Shown piece by piece: positions 42,671 to 50,839 of a DNA stretch of 60,579 nucleotides. The notes beneath the pieces were generated by a model. The model saw nothing but the letters and a program-made list of their open reading frames with translations. It had not been told where the DNA came from and ran no database searches. The first letter of the stretch is position 1; the number at the start of each line of letters is the position of its first letter. The DNA lies in contig JAHZKX010000009.1 of the NCBI GenBank assembly GCA_022600195.1, positions 1 through 60,579 on the forward strand, written 5' to 3'. This DNA is from Planctomycetota bacterium (lineage in GTDB: Bacteria > Planctomycetota > Planctomycetia > Planctomycetales > Planctomycetaceae). The translations under genes were made by a program, and so were the position numbers.

Positions 42671-43933
42671 TTACACTGGATAAGGAGACTTCAAGCGGGC
42701 AGAAGGGTTTGCTTCCAGATACCCGCTGATTCGATCTTTCCTGGACAAGGCTACCGGAATAAAGTCAATCGCCTGTTCCAGTCGATCATTGGGTTCTGCA
42801 CAACTGAATCGCAAAAATCCATGACCTGCATCACCAAAACATTCTCCGCCGAGACACGCAATTCCAAAATCATCGTCAGCATCATTCAGTAAGTAAAGCG
42901 CCAGCCCGTGACTCGTAATTCCCAGCTCGTTGCAGACGGGAGCGACATTCACAAAGACATAAAATGTGGCATGTGGATCAAGGGCATGGAAGTTCTCTAT
43001 TTGATTCAACTTATTCGTTAGCAGAACCACTTTCTCTCGGAACTTCAACATGACCTCATCGCGTTCGTGGGAGTCACAGTTCAAAGCAGCAGCACCAGCA
43101 AGCTGTACTATCGGAGGCGTACAGGAAAGAGTCGTGTTGACCATTTTCCCGATCGAAGCAGCAATCTCTTCAGAAGCAACACAAAAGCCCAGACGCCAGC
43201 CACTCATGCTGTAAGATTTACTGAAAGTATAAGCGGAAACACATTGTTCCATCATTCCTGGCTGTGCCAGAATCGAGTGGTGTTTCCCCTGCCAGACCAT
43301 ATGGCAATAAGGTTCATCACTGAAGACAGCGATATTCTTGCCGCGGATTAAATCGGCAATCGCCTTGAGGTCGGCTTCAGCAATGACGCCTCCGGTAGGG
43401 TTATGTGGTGAGTTGAGGAAGATCGCTTTCGGAGCAGGATCCTCTGCCAGAAACTTTTCAATGTCAGCCAGATCGGGGCTGAAATTATTTTCCTGTTTGA
43501 GATCTGACAAAACCATACGTGCGCCGCGGCGTTCGATGTTGGGCAGATAGGTCGGAAAATAAGGACTAAAGACGAGTACGCCATCACCGGGGTTCAAAAA
43601 CGCTTCACAGAAGAACTGTTCAAAAACTTTGGCCCCCGGGCCGACTACTATGTTTTCCGGTTTGGCAGCGACCTGAAATTCTCGCGATACAAAGTCAGCA
43701 GCAGCTTGCCGAAATTCAGGAATCCCCGGCGATGCACAGTAATGCGACTGGTTATTCTGAATGGCTTCGATCCCCGTGGACTTCGCAGAAGCTGTACTGT
43801 CAAATGGACTGTCTCCTACTTCCAGTTCGACAACATCCTTTCCCTCTGCTTTTAACTGTTTGGCAATCGCTAGAACGCTGAAGGCAGTTTCGACGGTAAG
43901 AGACTGAGCAAAATCGCTTAATGGTAAAGCCAC
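42671..43933 (-). CDS. PLP-dependent aminotransferase, class I/II (aspartate aminotransferase-like)
   Basis: This 420-residue protein shows fold-type I motifs: VELEVGDSPFDSTA, HYCASPGIPEFRQAAADFVS, LNSPHNPTGGV (residues 173-183), Asp206 in FSDEPYC, and Lys239 in YTFSKSYSMSGWRLGF, which binds PLP. The start codon is GTG with AAAGGGGA eight bases upstream. It is of the AspC/AatA type; substrate is probably an acidic or aromatic amino acid. Confidence 0.93.
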   Translation of the reverse strand: MALPLSDFAQSLTVETAFSVLAIAKQLKAEGKDVVELEVGDSPFDSTASAKSTGIEAIQNNQSHYCASPGIPEFRQAAADFVSREFQVAAKPENIVVGPGAKVFEQFFCEAFLNPGDGVLVFSPYFPTYLPNIERRGARMVLSDLKQENNFSPDLADIEKFLAEDPAPKAIFLNSPHNPTGGVIAEADLKAIADLIRGKNIAVFSDEPYCHMVWQGKHHSILAQPGMMEQCVSAYTFSKSYSMSGWRLGFCVASEEIAASIGKMVNTTLSCTPPIVQLAGAAALNCDSHERDEVMLKFREKVVLLTNKLNQIENFHALDPHATFYVFVNVAPVCNELGITSHGLALYLLNDADDDFGIACLGGECFGDAGHGFLRFSCAEPNDRLEQAIDFIPVALSRKDRISGYLEANPSARLKSPYPV

Positions 43934-44043
43934 GAAGGAATCCCCTTTGAGTTTGATGTTTATGGATGTACGCTTTGATTACTACTTTATAAGGGTCTGA
44001 ATCTTTTTGAAACTTGCTCGACCCGGATTCTATAAATCACTCT

Positions 44044-44790
44044 TTATTTCGTTGAAATTGCCTGAGCCAAAGGTCGCAAAACCTGATCGATCACATAATC
44101 GTTCATCAACTGATCTGATTTGGTTTTCAGATTGAGCATAGTTTCTTCCAGTTTCGTCTCAGCAGAGAGACTTCCGTACTGTCGTAAGGTAAAGAAGACG
44201 GAAATCTGTTCATCAGAATATTCTTCACGTCTCACCTGATAGGCGTTGGTTCGTGTCTCGATATGGAGTCGCGCCTGACAGCGGCAGGTGTCGTCCAGAC
44301 TAAGAGTGATCGCAGGCTCATAATTGAGAGCACGCGAACCTGGAACTTGTAACAGGCTGTCGATTGCCTGATTCGATCCCAGAACTTCTGCCACCAATGC
44401 ATCGTGATTCCCCTGGTAAGAAAAGTCGAAACCCACCACATAATCCAGGGCTTCACAATCCAGCGGACTGACAGACAGCATGTACGGTACCAGTTCCAGC
44501 ATCAACTGGTGTTGTTCCAGACCATCATCTGGGTCTTTGGGGTTCAAGTAACCACTACAGATACGCTGAGTTTCCAGAGACATCCAGCGCTGGCGTCCGG
44601 TCTCTTCTTTATCTTCCTCCAGCATGAAGCCGTTTTCACCACGGTTATAAAAGTTTCGCATTGAGGGAAATGATTTTTGTACCCGTTCAAAAAAATTCAG
44701 CACAGTCTCCCGTGATGAAGGTAACGTCATTTCGGTGCACAAATTCAGATTAATAAAAAAATCGTCGGATAACATACTGTATTGATGCAT
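44044..44790 (-). CDS. Conserved-looking hypothetical protein
   Basis: This cytosolic protein has about 248 residues and no recognised domain or signal. It is rich in acidic residues and aromatic clusters (NFFERVQKSFPSMRNFYNRG, YVVGFDFSYQGNHDALVAEV). The C-terminus is helical (LKTKSDQLMNDYVIDQVLRP). The start at 44790 is the most upstream ATG that avoids reading far into the divergent gene; 44853 is possible. It is probably planctomycete-specific. Confidence 0.7.
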   Translation of the reverse strand: MHQYSMLSDDFFINLNLCTEMTLPSSRETVLNFFERVQKSFPSMRNFYNRGENGFMLEEDKEETGRQRWMSLETQRICSGYLNPKDPDDGLEQHQLMLELVPYMLSVSPLDCEALDYVVGFDFSYQGNHDALVAEVLGSNQAIDSLLQVPGSRALNYEPAITLSLDDTCRCQARLHIETRTNAYQVRREEYSDEQISVFFTLRQYGSLSAETKLEETMLNLKTKSDQLMNDYVIDQVLRPLAQAISTK

Positions 44791-44890
44791 AATGGCTCTA
44801 TTATCTTGTGTTTTCGGCAACACGAATCTTAAAATGGCAGGGAGTGAATTCATACGTTTTCGATTTAACCATTCTATCGGAGTATTTCAG

Positions 44891-45496
44891 ATGGGTCAAA
44901 GTACTGCCTCAGTTCCGAAAGCGGTTTCTGGAACATCACATAAAGCCACCGTAGACCAATCTGAACCCTTAAAAATATCCGTTTTATCCACGGAAATCGG
45001 CTGGTGTGGGCTTTTAGGACGCGCGGAGACTGTCGATCGGCTTCTGATCGGACACCACTCTGCGGCTGATGTTCATCAAGCGGTCAAGGCTCTCAATCTT
45101 GCAGATCAGGTCAATTCCGGCGAAGAAATCGAACAAGAAAACTGGTTTCCGGAATTACACGAAAGACTACAGGATTATTTTCAAGGAGCACTTGTTGAAT
45201 TCCAGGATATCAATATCAACTTGCCTCGGTTGACAACATTCCAGTCACGAGTCATTCGCGAATTGAAAAAAATTGGGTACGGGAAATCAATCACCTATGG
45301 CGAACTGGCGCGGAAAGCGGGAGCACCCCGTGCCGCGCGTGCTGTCGGAACTGTCATGTCGTCCAATCGAATTCCGATACTCATTCCCTGTCACAGAGTG
45401 ATTGCATCCGGAGGAAAACTGGGAGGCTTTTCCGCACCTCAGGGAACATCGCTCAAGCAGCATTTGTTAACTCTGGAAGCCGAGTCCTTCCGGTAA
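44891..45496 (+). CDS. ogt: Methylated-DNA--protein-cysteine methyltransferase (O6-alkylguanine repair)
   Basis: This 201-residue protein has the acceptor motif PCHRV with Cys167 (IPILIPCHRVIASGGKLGGF), preceded by the helix-turn-helix LKKIGYGKSITYGELARKAG and AVGTVMSSNR. It is a suicide enzyme that removes alkyl groups from O6-guanine. ATG 44891 has GGAG eight bases before it and is preferred over the frame opening at 44792. It is divergent from the hypothetical gene at 44790. Confidence 0.93.
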   Translation: MGQSTASVPKAVSGTSHKATVDQSEPLKISVLSTEIGWCGLLGRAETVDRLLIGHHSAADVHQAVKALNLADQVNSGEEIEQENWFPELHERLQDYFQGALVEFQDININLPRLTTFQSRVIRELKKIGYGKSITYGELARKAGAPRAARAVGTVMSSNRIPILIPCHRVIASGGKLGGFSAPQGTSLKQHLLTLEAESFR

Positions 45497-45547
45497 CGAA
45501 ACGTATCGGATCTTGATGAAGATAAACCACACCGACTGACAGGCAAT

Positions 45548-46402
45548 TCAGGCTGACTTGCGGGATGCCCTTTCAGGGGCTATCGCGCTCGATGGTGGCA
45601 CTTGTGAAACTTTGCTTTGCTGTTTTTGAGACTCCTGTTGATCCAGTAGCGCCTTCTCAAACAGAAAAATCCTCTGACTCAGTGAATCAATCCGTCGGCT
45701 CACTGATGTGGTTGCCTGTTCCATACCTGCAGAGACGAGCGTAATCACACCCAGAAACAACAGCATCTGTCCGGCGGTACTGATCAGCCAGCCTGTCGAG
45801 GCATAGTTTGCCGGCCCGCCATAATAGCCCCAGAGGACAAGCGTTGTTCCTATTGTCAGAACGGCGACTCCACCATAGGCCATTAATTGTCCTACCAGCG
45901 CCAGCCAGTTCGGGCTTTGATCATCTTCTTCAATCAAAGTCTGGATATTATTATACTCAGCATGCAATTGTGGGACTGCGGTTTCTTGAAATGATACTGA
46001 CTCCAGCTCTTCGTGAGCTGTACCTGTAACATTGTCGTCTGTTTGAAAAGTGTTTTCCTGCTTCGACTCCTCTACCGGAGTCTGGTAAGCAGCGGGTTCC
46101 TCACTAGTTCTTTCCTGTTCAGCAAACGTTTGCGGCATCGATTCCAGGGGATGAGTTTCCGATTGATCGAAGAGAGGCGAAGTCGATGTCGGCCGAAGTT
46201 CTGATTTGGCCAAAGGACCATAAGGGTCCAGCACCTCGCGATTTGACCAGCGGGCTAATAGCTCGCGGGCTTCCTGAGTTTTGTCGCTAATCCGTGCGGC
46301 TGCGGTCGTTCCGAGATCATTGCTACAGATCGCACAATGTACTCGCTTAGAGTCTGCAGAGACTTCTGCAGCCACATCCGACTGGCAATTCGTGCACCAC
46401 AT
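45548..46402 (-). CDS. Zinc-ribbon and two-TM membrane protein, hypothetical
   Basis: This 284-residue protein has an N-terminal zinc ribbon MWCTNCQSDVAAEVS with a second CxxC pair in VHCAICSNDLG. A long acidic/Gln-rich linker follows, then two membrane helices (about LVGQLMAYGGVAVLTIGTTL and STAGQMLLFLGVITLVSAGM) and a coiled-coil C-terminus with Gln/Ser/Lys repeats. AGGTG precedes the start; the frame extends to 46492 without a better start. Function unknown. Similar ribbon-plus-TM proteins are common in planctomycetes. Confidence 0.72.
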   Translation of the reverse strand: MWCTNCQSDVAAEVSADSKRVHCAICSNDLGTTAAARISDKTQEARELLARWSNREVLDPYGPLAKSELRPTSTSPLFDQSETHPLESMPQTFAEQERTSEEPAAYQTPVEESKQENTFQTDDNVTGTAHEELESVSFQETAVPQLHAEYNNIQTLIEEDDQSPNWLALVGQLMAYGGVAVLTIGTTLVLWGYYGGPANYASTGWLISTAGQMLLFLGVITLVSAGMEQATTSVSRRIDSLSQRIFLFEKALLDQQESQKQQSKVSQVPPSSAIAPERASRKSA

Positions 46403-46538
46403 AAGGCACCTGGTTTTTATAACTAGATAGTGAGAGAGGACTTGGGAAATGTCTGAAAATGAGATTTCTGGGAGAGAGAACCTCATTATCAATACTTGGT
46501 AAATTCATGCAAGACTGATTTTTCTGGAGCGGTACCCT

Positions 46539-46550
46539 GTGATCTCACAT
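46539..46550. promoter_or_regulatory. TGTGA-TC-TCACA inverted repeat upstream of YHS gene
   Basis: It has perfect five-base arms of the CRP/FNR type but only a two-base spacer, so it is a weaker operator candidate than the one at 46597. Confidence 0.3.
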
Positions 46551-46596
46551 GCTTTCACTGGAATCGATTTGTGAGAACTGAAAAACATGTGGGGAG

Positions 46597-46638
46597 TGTG
46601 AAATACACCACAGATTTGAGCGTGAGGTAAAGTAATAC
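46597..46638 (+). promoter_or_regulatory. CRP/FNR-like site plus -10 element upstream of YHS-repeat gene
   Basis: TGTGA-N6-CCACA at 46597-46612 matches a CRP-type TGTGA-N6-TCACA site at nine of ten positions. TAATAC at 46633-46638 could be the -10. The site centre is then about 41 bp before the inferred start, the class II activator position. Confidence 0.4.
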
Positions 46639-46771
46639 TCGCTGTATGACTTATGAGAGAGGTAGTCATTCGAATGTATCTCATGATGTCACTAAGTCCT
46701 GTGTTTCTGAAGCAATTCAAAGGCTCAGCCTCAACAGTAAAACGTAAAGTAATAATTTTCAGGAGAATTTG

Positions 46772-47659
46772 ATGAAGTTGACTCGATTTTTAATGGTGCC
46801 CGTAATGCTGGCAGCAATCGCCTTAACTGGTCCGATGCTCGATGCAAAAGAAGCAAAGCAAGCGCCAGTGGCCCTGGATGGTAATTGTGCTGTCTGTCTG
46901 GTGAAAAGCAAAAAAATTGTCAAAGGCTCGCCCAGGCATGCAGTAGTTTTTGATGGCCGAACTTATTTATTTCCTTCCGAGGAAGTCAAAAAAAGTTTTG
47001 CAGCCAGTCCAGAAAAATATGTTCCTGCATTGAATGGAGATTGTACGATCTGCTTTGCACATCATGATGGCGTACGCAATCCTGGCAAGATTGAGCACGT
47101 GAGTTTCTATCAGGGGCGCGCTTTCTTGTTTCCGAATGATTCTCTCAAAGCAATGTTTGAACAGTCTCCTCAGAAATATGCGGATGTCGATTTAGCTCAT
47201 GGCGGCAAGTGTGCAGTCTGTAAAATCGATGGCGGGAAAGAGATCGCGGGCAAACCGGAATTTACAGCAATTTTTCAGGGTTTGCGTTACCAGTTTCCCA
47301 ACCAGAGTGTACTGCAGAAGTTCCAGGCGAATCCTGCGAAATATACAGGGCAGAAAAAAGAAGGACTGAAAACGAGCGCTAATACTGCTACCGAGACTAA
47401 GCTGGTATCCGTGAAAGGGACCACTGGTTGCGCTGCCTGTGAATATGGGGTTCACCCCAAACAGGATCCTGACGAACTGGGGTTAGCTGTAAAAAGCAAT
47501 GATGGCTTCATCTATGTCGTTGAAGGTGCTCATGACTCGCATCCCGATCTCTATAAGAGCCGCTTCCAAAGTTTGAAAGTCAGCGTTATGGGCAAAGAAA
47601 TTGCCCGTAAAGGAAAAATTGTCTGGCTCCAACCGAAATCGATAGAAACAGTTCAGTGA
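46772..47659 (+). CDS. Secreted protein with three YHS-like CxxC repeats
   Basis: This 295-residue protein has a signal peptide (LTRFLMVPVMLAAIALTGPM). Three repeats of about 53 residues follow, each with CxxC, a beta pair and a motif F-x-G-x-x-Y/F-x-F-P then F-x-x-x-P-x-K-Y. Repeat Cys pairs are C39/C42, C91/C94 and C147/C150. A fourth CxxC (C220/C223, GCAACEYGVHPK) starts a different C-terminal domain. The repeats resemble the YHS domain, which is associated with metal binding and copper handling. The start is ATG 46772 with AGGAGA. Convergent to the thioredoxin-YHS gene; the stops are separated by the shared hairpin at 47715. Confidence 0.82.
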   Translation: MKLTRFLMVPVMLAAIALTGPMLDAKEAKQAPVALDGNCAVCLVKSKKIVKGSPRHAVVFDGRTYLFPSEEVKKSFAASPEKYVPALNGDCTICFAHHDGVRNPGKIEHVSFYQGRAFLFPNDSLKAMFEQSPQKYADVDLAHGGKCAVCKIDGGKEIAGKPEFTAIFQGLRYQFPNQSVLQKFQANPAKYTGQKKEGLKTSANTATETKLVSVKGTTGCAACEYGVHPKQDPDELGLAVKSNDGFIYVVEGAHDSHPDLYKSRFQSLKVSVMGKEIARKGKIVWLQPKSIETVQ

Positions 47660-47714
47660 TCATTAAATAAAAAAACCTGCCACCTTAAAGGGAGCAGGCT
47701 GATTACCTGAGAAT

Positions 47715-47775
47715 ACACCTGGCAGCACGTTGTTCCTCTCCCTTCCAACCTAAGTTGAGGAATGCTGTCAGGTGT
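47715..47775. terminator. Bidirectional hairpin between convergent YHS genes
   Basis: ACACCTGGCAGCA pairs with TGCTGTCAGGTGT (13 pairs, one G-T) across a 35-nt loop. A T-run (TTTTTA) follows on the plus strand. It lies between the stop codons at 47659 and 47778. Confidence 0.7.
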
Positions 47776-47777
47776 TT

Positions 47778-48596
47778 TTAATTTTTTGGTTGCAGAATAT
47801 ACATCGAGGGATTGGACGAAAACCGATCTCGATTTTCTGCAGAAGTGAAAAAGACCAGTTTCTCACGATAAACGCCACCTGATTGAGGGTTACCCTCAAC
47901 AGCCTGTTTCTTTTCCATCCGAGACACGCGGCAGTTCCCTCCAAAGGCAGGCCAGTAGCGCTCCGGGTCAGAGTCAAATTGCTTTTTATGTCCCGCTGAA
48001 GAAAAGCAGACTTTGCGTCCATTGTATTCTGAATGAAATTTCGATTCACCTTTCACAAGTAGTTGATCATCCAGCATACTGACCAGACAAACTCCTTTGA
48101 ATGCAAATTCGGGAACAACCTGCTTTCGACTGATTTTTTGAATCGCTGGTCTGGAACGTGCTGGAATTGGTTGCTCGTGTTTTACAACACAAATCTTATT
48201 CAAATGTCCTTGCATCTCATGAGCGGGGACATAGCCAGAGATCTTCTTCACGATTTTCAGTTGCGGTGAGATAATCACAGTCATCGGTAATCCGGGCACA
48301 CCAATGGCTTCTACCAATTCTGTACTCTCATCTGCGTCCACTTGAATCGGAACAAAACAGGAGTTGATATGCTTGACCACTTTGGCGTCCTTGAACGTTT
48401 CTCGCTCCATTTTGTGACAAAACCCGCACCAGGAAGCACCAATTTGAATGAGCATGGCTTTATCTTCTGCTCTAGCCCGTTTTGCGGCTTGTTGTAAGTT
48501 GGTTTGCCATCGTATTTCCTCACCCTGAACAGAGTTGGATAGTGATGGTATTGATATCAAACAGATTGAAAAAAGGAGAAGGTATAGTGGTCTCAT
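47778..48596 (-). CDS. Secreted thioredoxin-fold protein with two YHS-like repeats
   Basis: This 272-residue protein has a signal peptide (LYLLLFSICLISIPSLSNSV). A thioredoxin-like domain follows with ASWCGFCHKMERETFKD (Cys57, Cys60) and the cis-Pro region GVPGLPMTVII. The C-terminal third carries two YHS-like units: KGVCLVSMLDDQLLVKG, CFSSAGHKKQFDSDPERYWP, and NCRVSRMEKK with FFTSAENRDRFSSNPSMY. The YHS part is built like that of the convergent gene, but with single Cys residues in place of CxxC. A periplasmic oxidoreductase for a metal-binding partner is the likely role. RBS GAGGGA precedes the ATG. Confidence 0.85.
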   Translation of the reverse strand: MRPLYLLLFSICLISIPSLSNSVQGEEIRWQTNLQQAAKRARAEDKAMLIQIGASWCGFCHKMERETFKDAKVVKHINSCFVPIQVDADESTELVEAIGVPGLPMTVIISPQLKIVKKISGYVPAHEMQGHLNKICVVKHEQPIPARSRPAIQKISRKQVVPEFAFKGVCLVSMLDDQLLVKGESKFHSEYNGRKVCFSSAGHKKQFDSDPERYWPAFGGNCRVSRMEKKQAVEGNPQSGGVYREKLVFFTSAENRDRFSSNPSMYILQPKN

Positions 48597-49001
48597 AATT
48601 ATCCCTCAGGAAAAGGCCCAAAAATCTGACACGGTTTACCTATCGGTATTATTTGACGGTGTGTTCAGTTTGCAGGAATATTCTGGTTTAGATTTATGTA
48701 ATTGATTTGTGACTTGGAACGATTAGTAAAAGAAGGTAGCGAAGGATATTAGTGCAGTTTCCCTATACTTCCTGTGTTGACGGGAGGTGAATTACTGGCC
48801 TAAACCATTCCTCTCCTTGGTTTTGATTCACATCGATCAACAAGAGCACGCCCCTGGCTCCTGATATGGGATAGCTAAAGGGAACACTTCTCAGCATGAT
48901 TTAGAGAACCGTTTACAGCTTGCTCTGATTCTTGTGACTTTCACTAAATGTGAGCTCCATTTGTCTCTGAATTCATTATCGAACGACCTGAGACTCAAAT
49001 C
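48597..49001. other. Intergenic region upstream of the precursor-gene operators
   Basis: No gene is seen in these 405 bp. At 48932-48955 there are clustered half-sites (GTGACTTTCAC and TCACTAAATGTGA) that resemble the operators at 49002 and 49162. Confidence 0.45.
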
Positions 49002-49017
49002 TGTGAGTTAACGCACA
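49002..49017. promoter_or_regulatory. CRP/FNR-like operator 1 upstream of the precursor
   Basis: TGTGA-GTTAAC-GCACA, nine of ten arm positions palindromic; N6 spacing as in CRP sites. It lies 160 bp (centre to centre) upstream of operator 2. Confidence 0.45.
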
Positions 49018-49161
49018 TCCCTGGAGAATGGCCGTGTATATCAAGAGTGAATTTGATGGAAACAAAGGAAAATCACAGGACTTATCAAAAGAGACCTGTT
49101 GAAAAAGAAGTCATGTTTTTTGGTGAATTCAAAGATGCCGCAGTTTAATTTCTGAGGTAAA

Positions 49162-49177
49162 TGTGAGATAACTCACA
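49162..49177. promoter_or_regulatory. CRP/FNR-like operator 2, perfect arms
   Basis: TGTGA-GATAAC-TCACA has perfect inverted arms. TTTAGT at 49197-49202 is a possible -10, which puts the site near -41 of the inferred transcription start. Confidence 0.55.
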
Positions 49178-49258
49178 GAACAACAGAGAAACTCTGTTTA
49201 GTCTTAAAGTCTTGTCTAAAACATCATCACATACTCAATTGAATCTCTGAGGAACTCA

Positions 49259-49768
49259 ATGAAACGTCCTGAAATGAATCGCCGTGATTTTAATCGACTG
49301 ACATTTGCAGCTTTCGGCGGAATGGTAGCTGGCTCCACCATGTCAGGTTGTCAGTCTAAAACGCCACCCGCTCCAGCAACTCCTCCAGCAGGCGAATCAG
49401 AGGCTGGCAGTACTACGAAGGATGACCACGATCATGTAGAAGGAGACAAAGATGTCAGTCTCTTGATGTCCGAACCACATGTCTGTCGTGGTTTAAACAC
49501 CTGTAAAGGAAAGCATGGTGGCGTTGAAAATGATTGCGCCGGTTTGGGTGCTTGCGCTTCAGTCGCAGCACACACCTGTTCTGGTGCCAATGAGTGTAAA
49601 GGCCAGGGTGGCTGTGGTACCAATCCCGGCATGAATTCCTGTAAGGGCAAAGGGGGCTGTAGTGTGCCTTTAATGGAAGACGCCTGGAAACTGGCCCGCG
49701 TAGAATTTGAAAAATCAATGGAAAAAGCAGGTAAAAAAGTAGGTCCCGCACCTGCCGCTAAAAAATAA
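49259..49768 (+). CDS. Cys-rich Tat-lipoprotein-type RiPP precursor candidate (bufferin-like)
   Basis: This 169-residue protein starts MKRPEMNRRDFNRLTFAAFG, a Tat signal, and ends the signal at a lipobox (MSGC, Cys31). A Pro/Ala/Ser linker and an acidic/His stretch (DDHDHVEGD) follow. The core (residues 74-134) has nine Cys in a repeated pattern: C76-x5-C82, C93-x5-C99, C107-x5-C113-x5-C119, C128-x5-C134, with units such as CRGLNTCKGK, CAGLGACA, CSGANECKGQGGC and CKGKGGC. These resemble the EGKCG-type motifs of MNIO substrates. GAGGA precedes the ATG. A terminator, then the DUF692 and DUF2063 genes, follow. The modified product is probably a metal-binding peptide (inference). An unmodified Cys-rich metal-binding lipoprotein is the alternative. 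Confidence 0.75.
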   Translation: MKRPEMNRRDFNRLTFAAFGGMVAGSTMSGCQSKTPPAPATPPAGESEAGSTTKDDHDHVEGDKDVSLLMSEPHVCRGLNTCKGKHGGVENDCAGLGACASVAAHTCSGANECKGQGGCGTNPGMNSCKGKGGCSVPLMEDAWKLARVEFEKSMEKAGKKVGPAPAAKK

Positions 49769-49794
49769 GAGATTCAACTTGTAGCAATAAAGTC

Positions 49795-49836
49795 CAGGCT
49801 CCTTTATCAACCAGATTGATGAGGAGCCTGCTTTTT
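49795..49836 (+). terminator. Terminator/attenuator between precursor and modification genes
   Basis: CAGGCTCCT pairs with AGGAGCCTG, with an inner ATCAA/TTGAT pair, followed by CTTTTTG. It would let the precursor mRNA be more abundant than the enzymes' mRNA. Confidence 0.85.
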
Positions 49837-49909
49837 GTTAGGAGTCGGTATGACAGGATCGCTTCAATTTTTTTAGAAGTCGTTCTCGATCAGAGGGGAA
49901 TAGCAACCT

Positions 49910-50839
49910 ATGTTAAAACCACGTCTTGGCCATGAAAATCTGGGTTTGGGGGTGGGCCTGCGAACCGTGCACTTTCATCATATTCTGGAACACCAGCCAG
50001 AGGTTGACTGGTTTGAAATCATCTCAGAAAACTTCATGGACTCTGCTGGCAGACCCAGACATGTTCTGGAGCAGATCGCTGACCGATATCCCATAGTGAT
50101 GCATGGTGTTTCGCTTTCAATTGGAAGTACAGACCCACTCAATCGCGAGTATCTGAAAAAATTGAAAACACTGGCAGAGTCAATCAACGCGCGTTGGATT
50201 TCCGATCACGTCTGCTGGACTGGTGTCGCGGGACGCAATACACATGATCTCCTGCCAATTCCCTATAATGAAAATACATTGACCCATCTGGTAAAACGCA
50301 TTCGCATCGTTCAGGATATTCTGGAGCGTCCTCTCATTCTGGAAAACCCAAGCAGTTATCTGGAATTTCAAGATAGTACCATGTCAGAATCTGAATTTGT
50401 CTGTCGCATGGCGGAAGAAGCTGATTGTGGCTTACTGCTGGATGTCAATAATGTCTATGTCTCCAGCGTGAATCATGAGTTCGATCCCGTGAAATACATT
50501 GAAATGATCCCCGCGGAACGTGTGGTGCAATGTCATCTGGCAGGCCACACGAACTGTGGCACTCACTTAATTGATACACATAACGGGCAGGTCATTGATC
50601 CTGTCTGGAACCTGTTTCAATTAATGCATCAGCGTACAGAAGGCGTCGCCACATTACTTGAATGGGATGCCGATATTCCTCCCTTTCCTGTGGTGCATGA
50701 AGAAGTACTCAAAGCAAGAAAATATATGGATGAGAATTTACCTGTTCGGGATCAAGCGAGTAAGGAAAAGACGGTCACAAGTCCTTCCTCAACGGCAATT
50801 CCTCATCCGGCCTCGTTTATTGTAGCAGAAGTCGAATGA
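49910..50839 (+). CDS. DUF692 multinuclear iron-dependent oxidase (MNIO), BufB-like
   Basis: This 309-residue protein is a TIM-barrel DUF692/MNIO enzyme. The expected metal and active-site residues are present: Glu40 (FEIISENF), His65 (VMHGVSLSIGS), Asp99 and His100 (SDHVCW), Glu145 (LENPSSY), Asp178 with Asn180 (LLLDVNNVYV), His209 and His213 (CHLAGH), Asp222 and His224 (DTHNG) and Glu251 (LLEWDADIPPF). The family oxidises Cys residues of peptide substrates, for example to thiooxazole or oxazolone-thioamide groups. The start has AGAGGGGA upstream. The stop overlaps the next start by ATGA, so the DUF2063 partner is translationally coupled. Confidence 0.95.
   Translation: MLKPRLGHENLGLGVGLRTVHFHHILEHQPEVDWFEIISENFMDSAGRPRHVLEQIADRYPIVMHGVSLSIGSTDPLNREYLKKLKTLAESINARWISDHVCWTGVAGRNTHDLLPIPYNENTLTHLVKRIRIVQDILERPLILENPSSYLEFQDSTMSESEFVCRMAEEADCGLLLDVNNVYVSSVNHEFDPVKYIEMIPAERVVQCHLAGHTNCGTHLIDTHNGQVIDPVWNLFQLMHQRTEGVATLLEWDADIPPFPVVHEEVLKARKYMDENLPVRDQASKEKTVTSPSSTAIPHPASFIVAEVE

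Noticed and set aside
47675-47700. Hairpin CCTGC-CACCTTAAAGGGA-GCAGG after the YHS-repeat gene
   Set aside because: The stem is only five bases and there is no T-run. The hairpin at 47715 is the better terminator.
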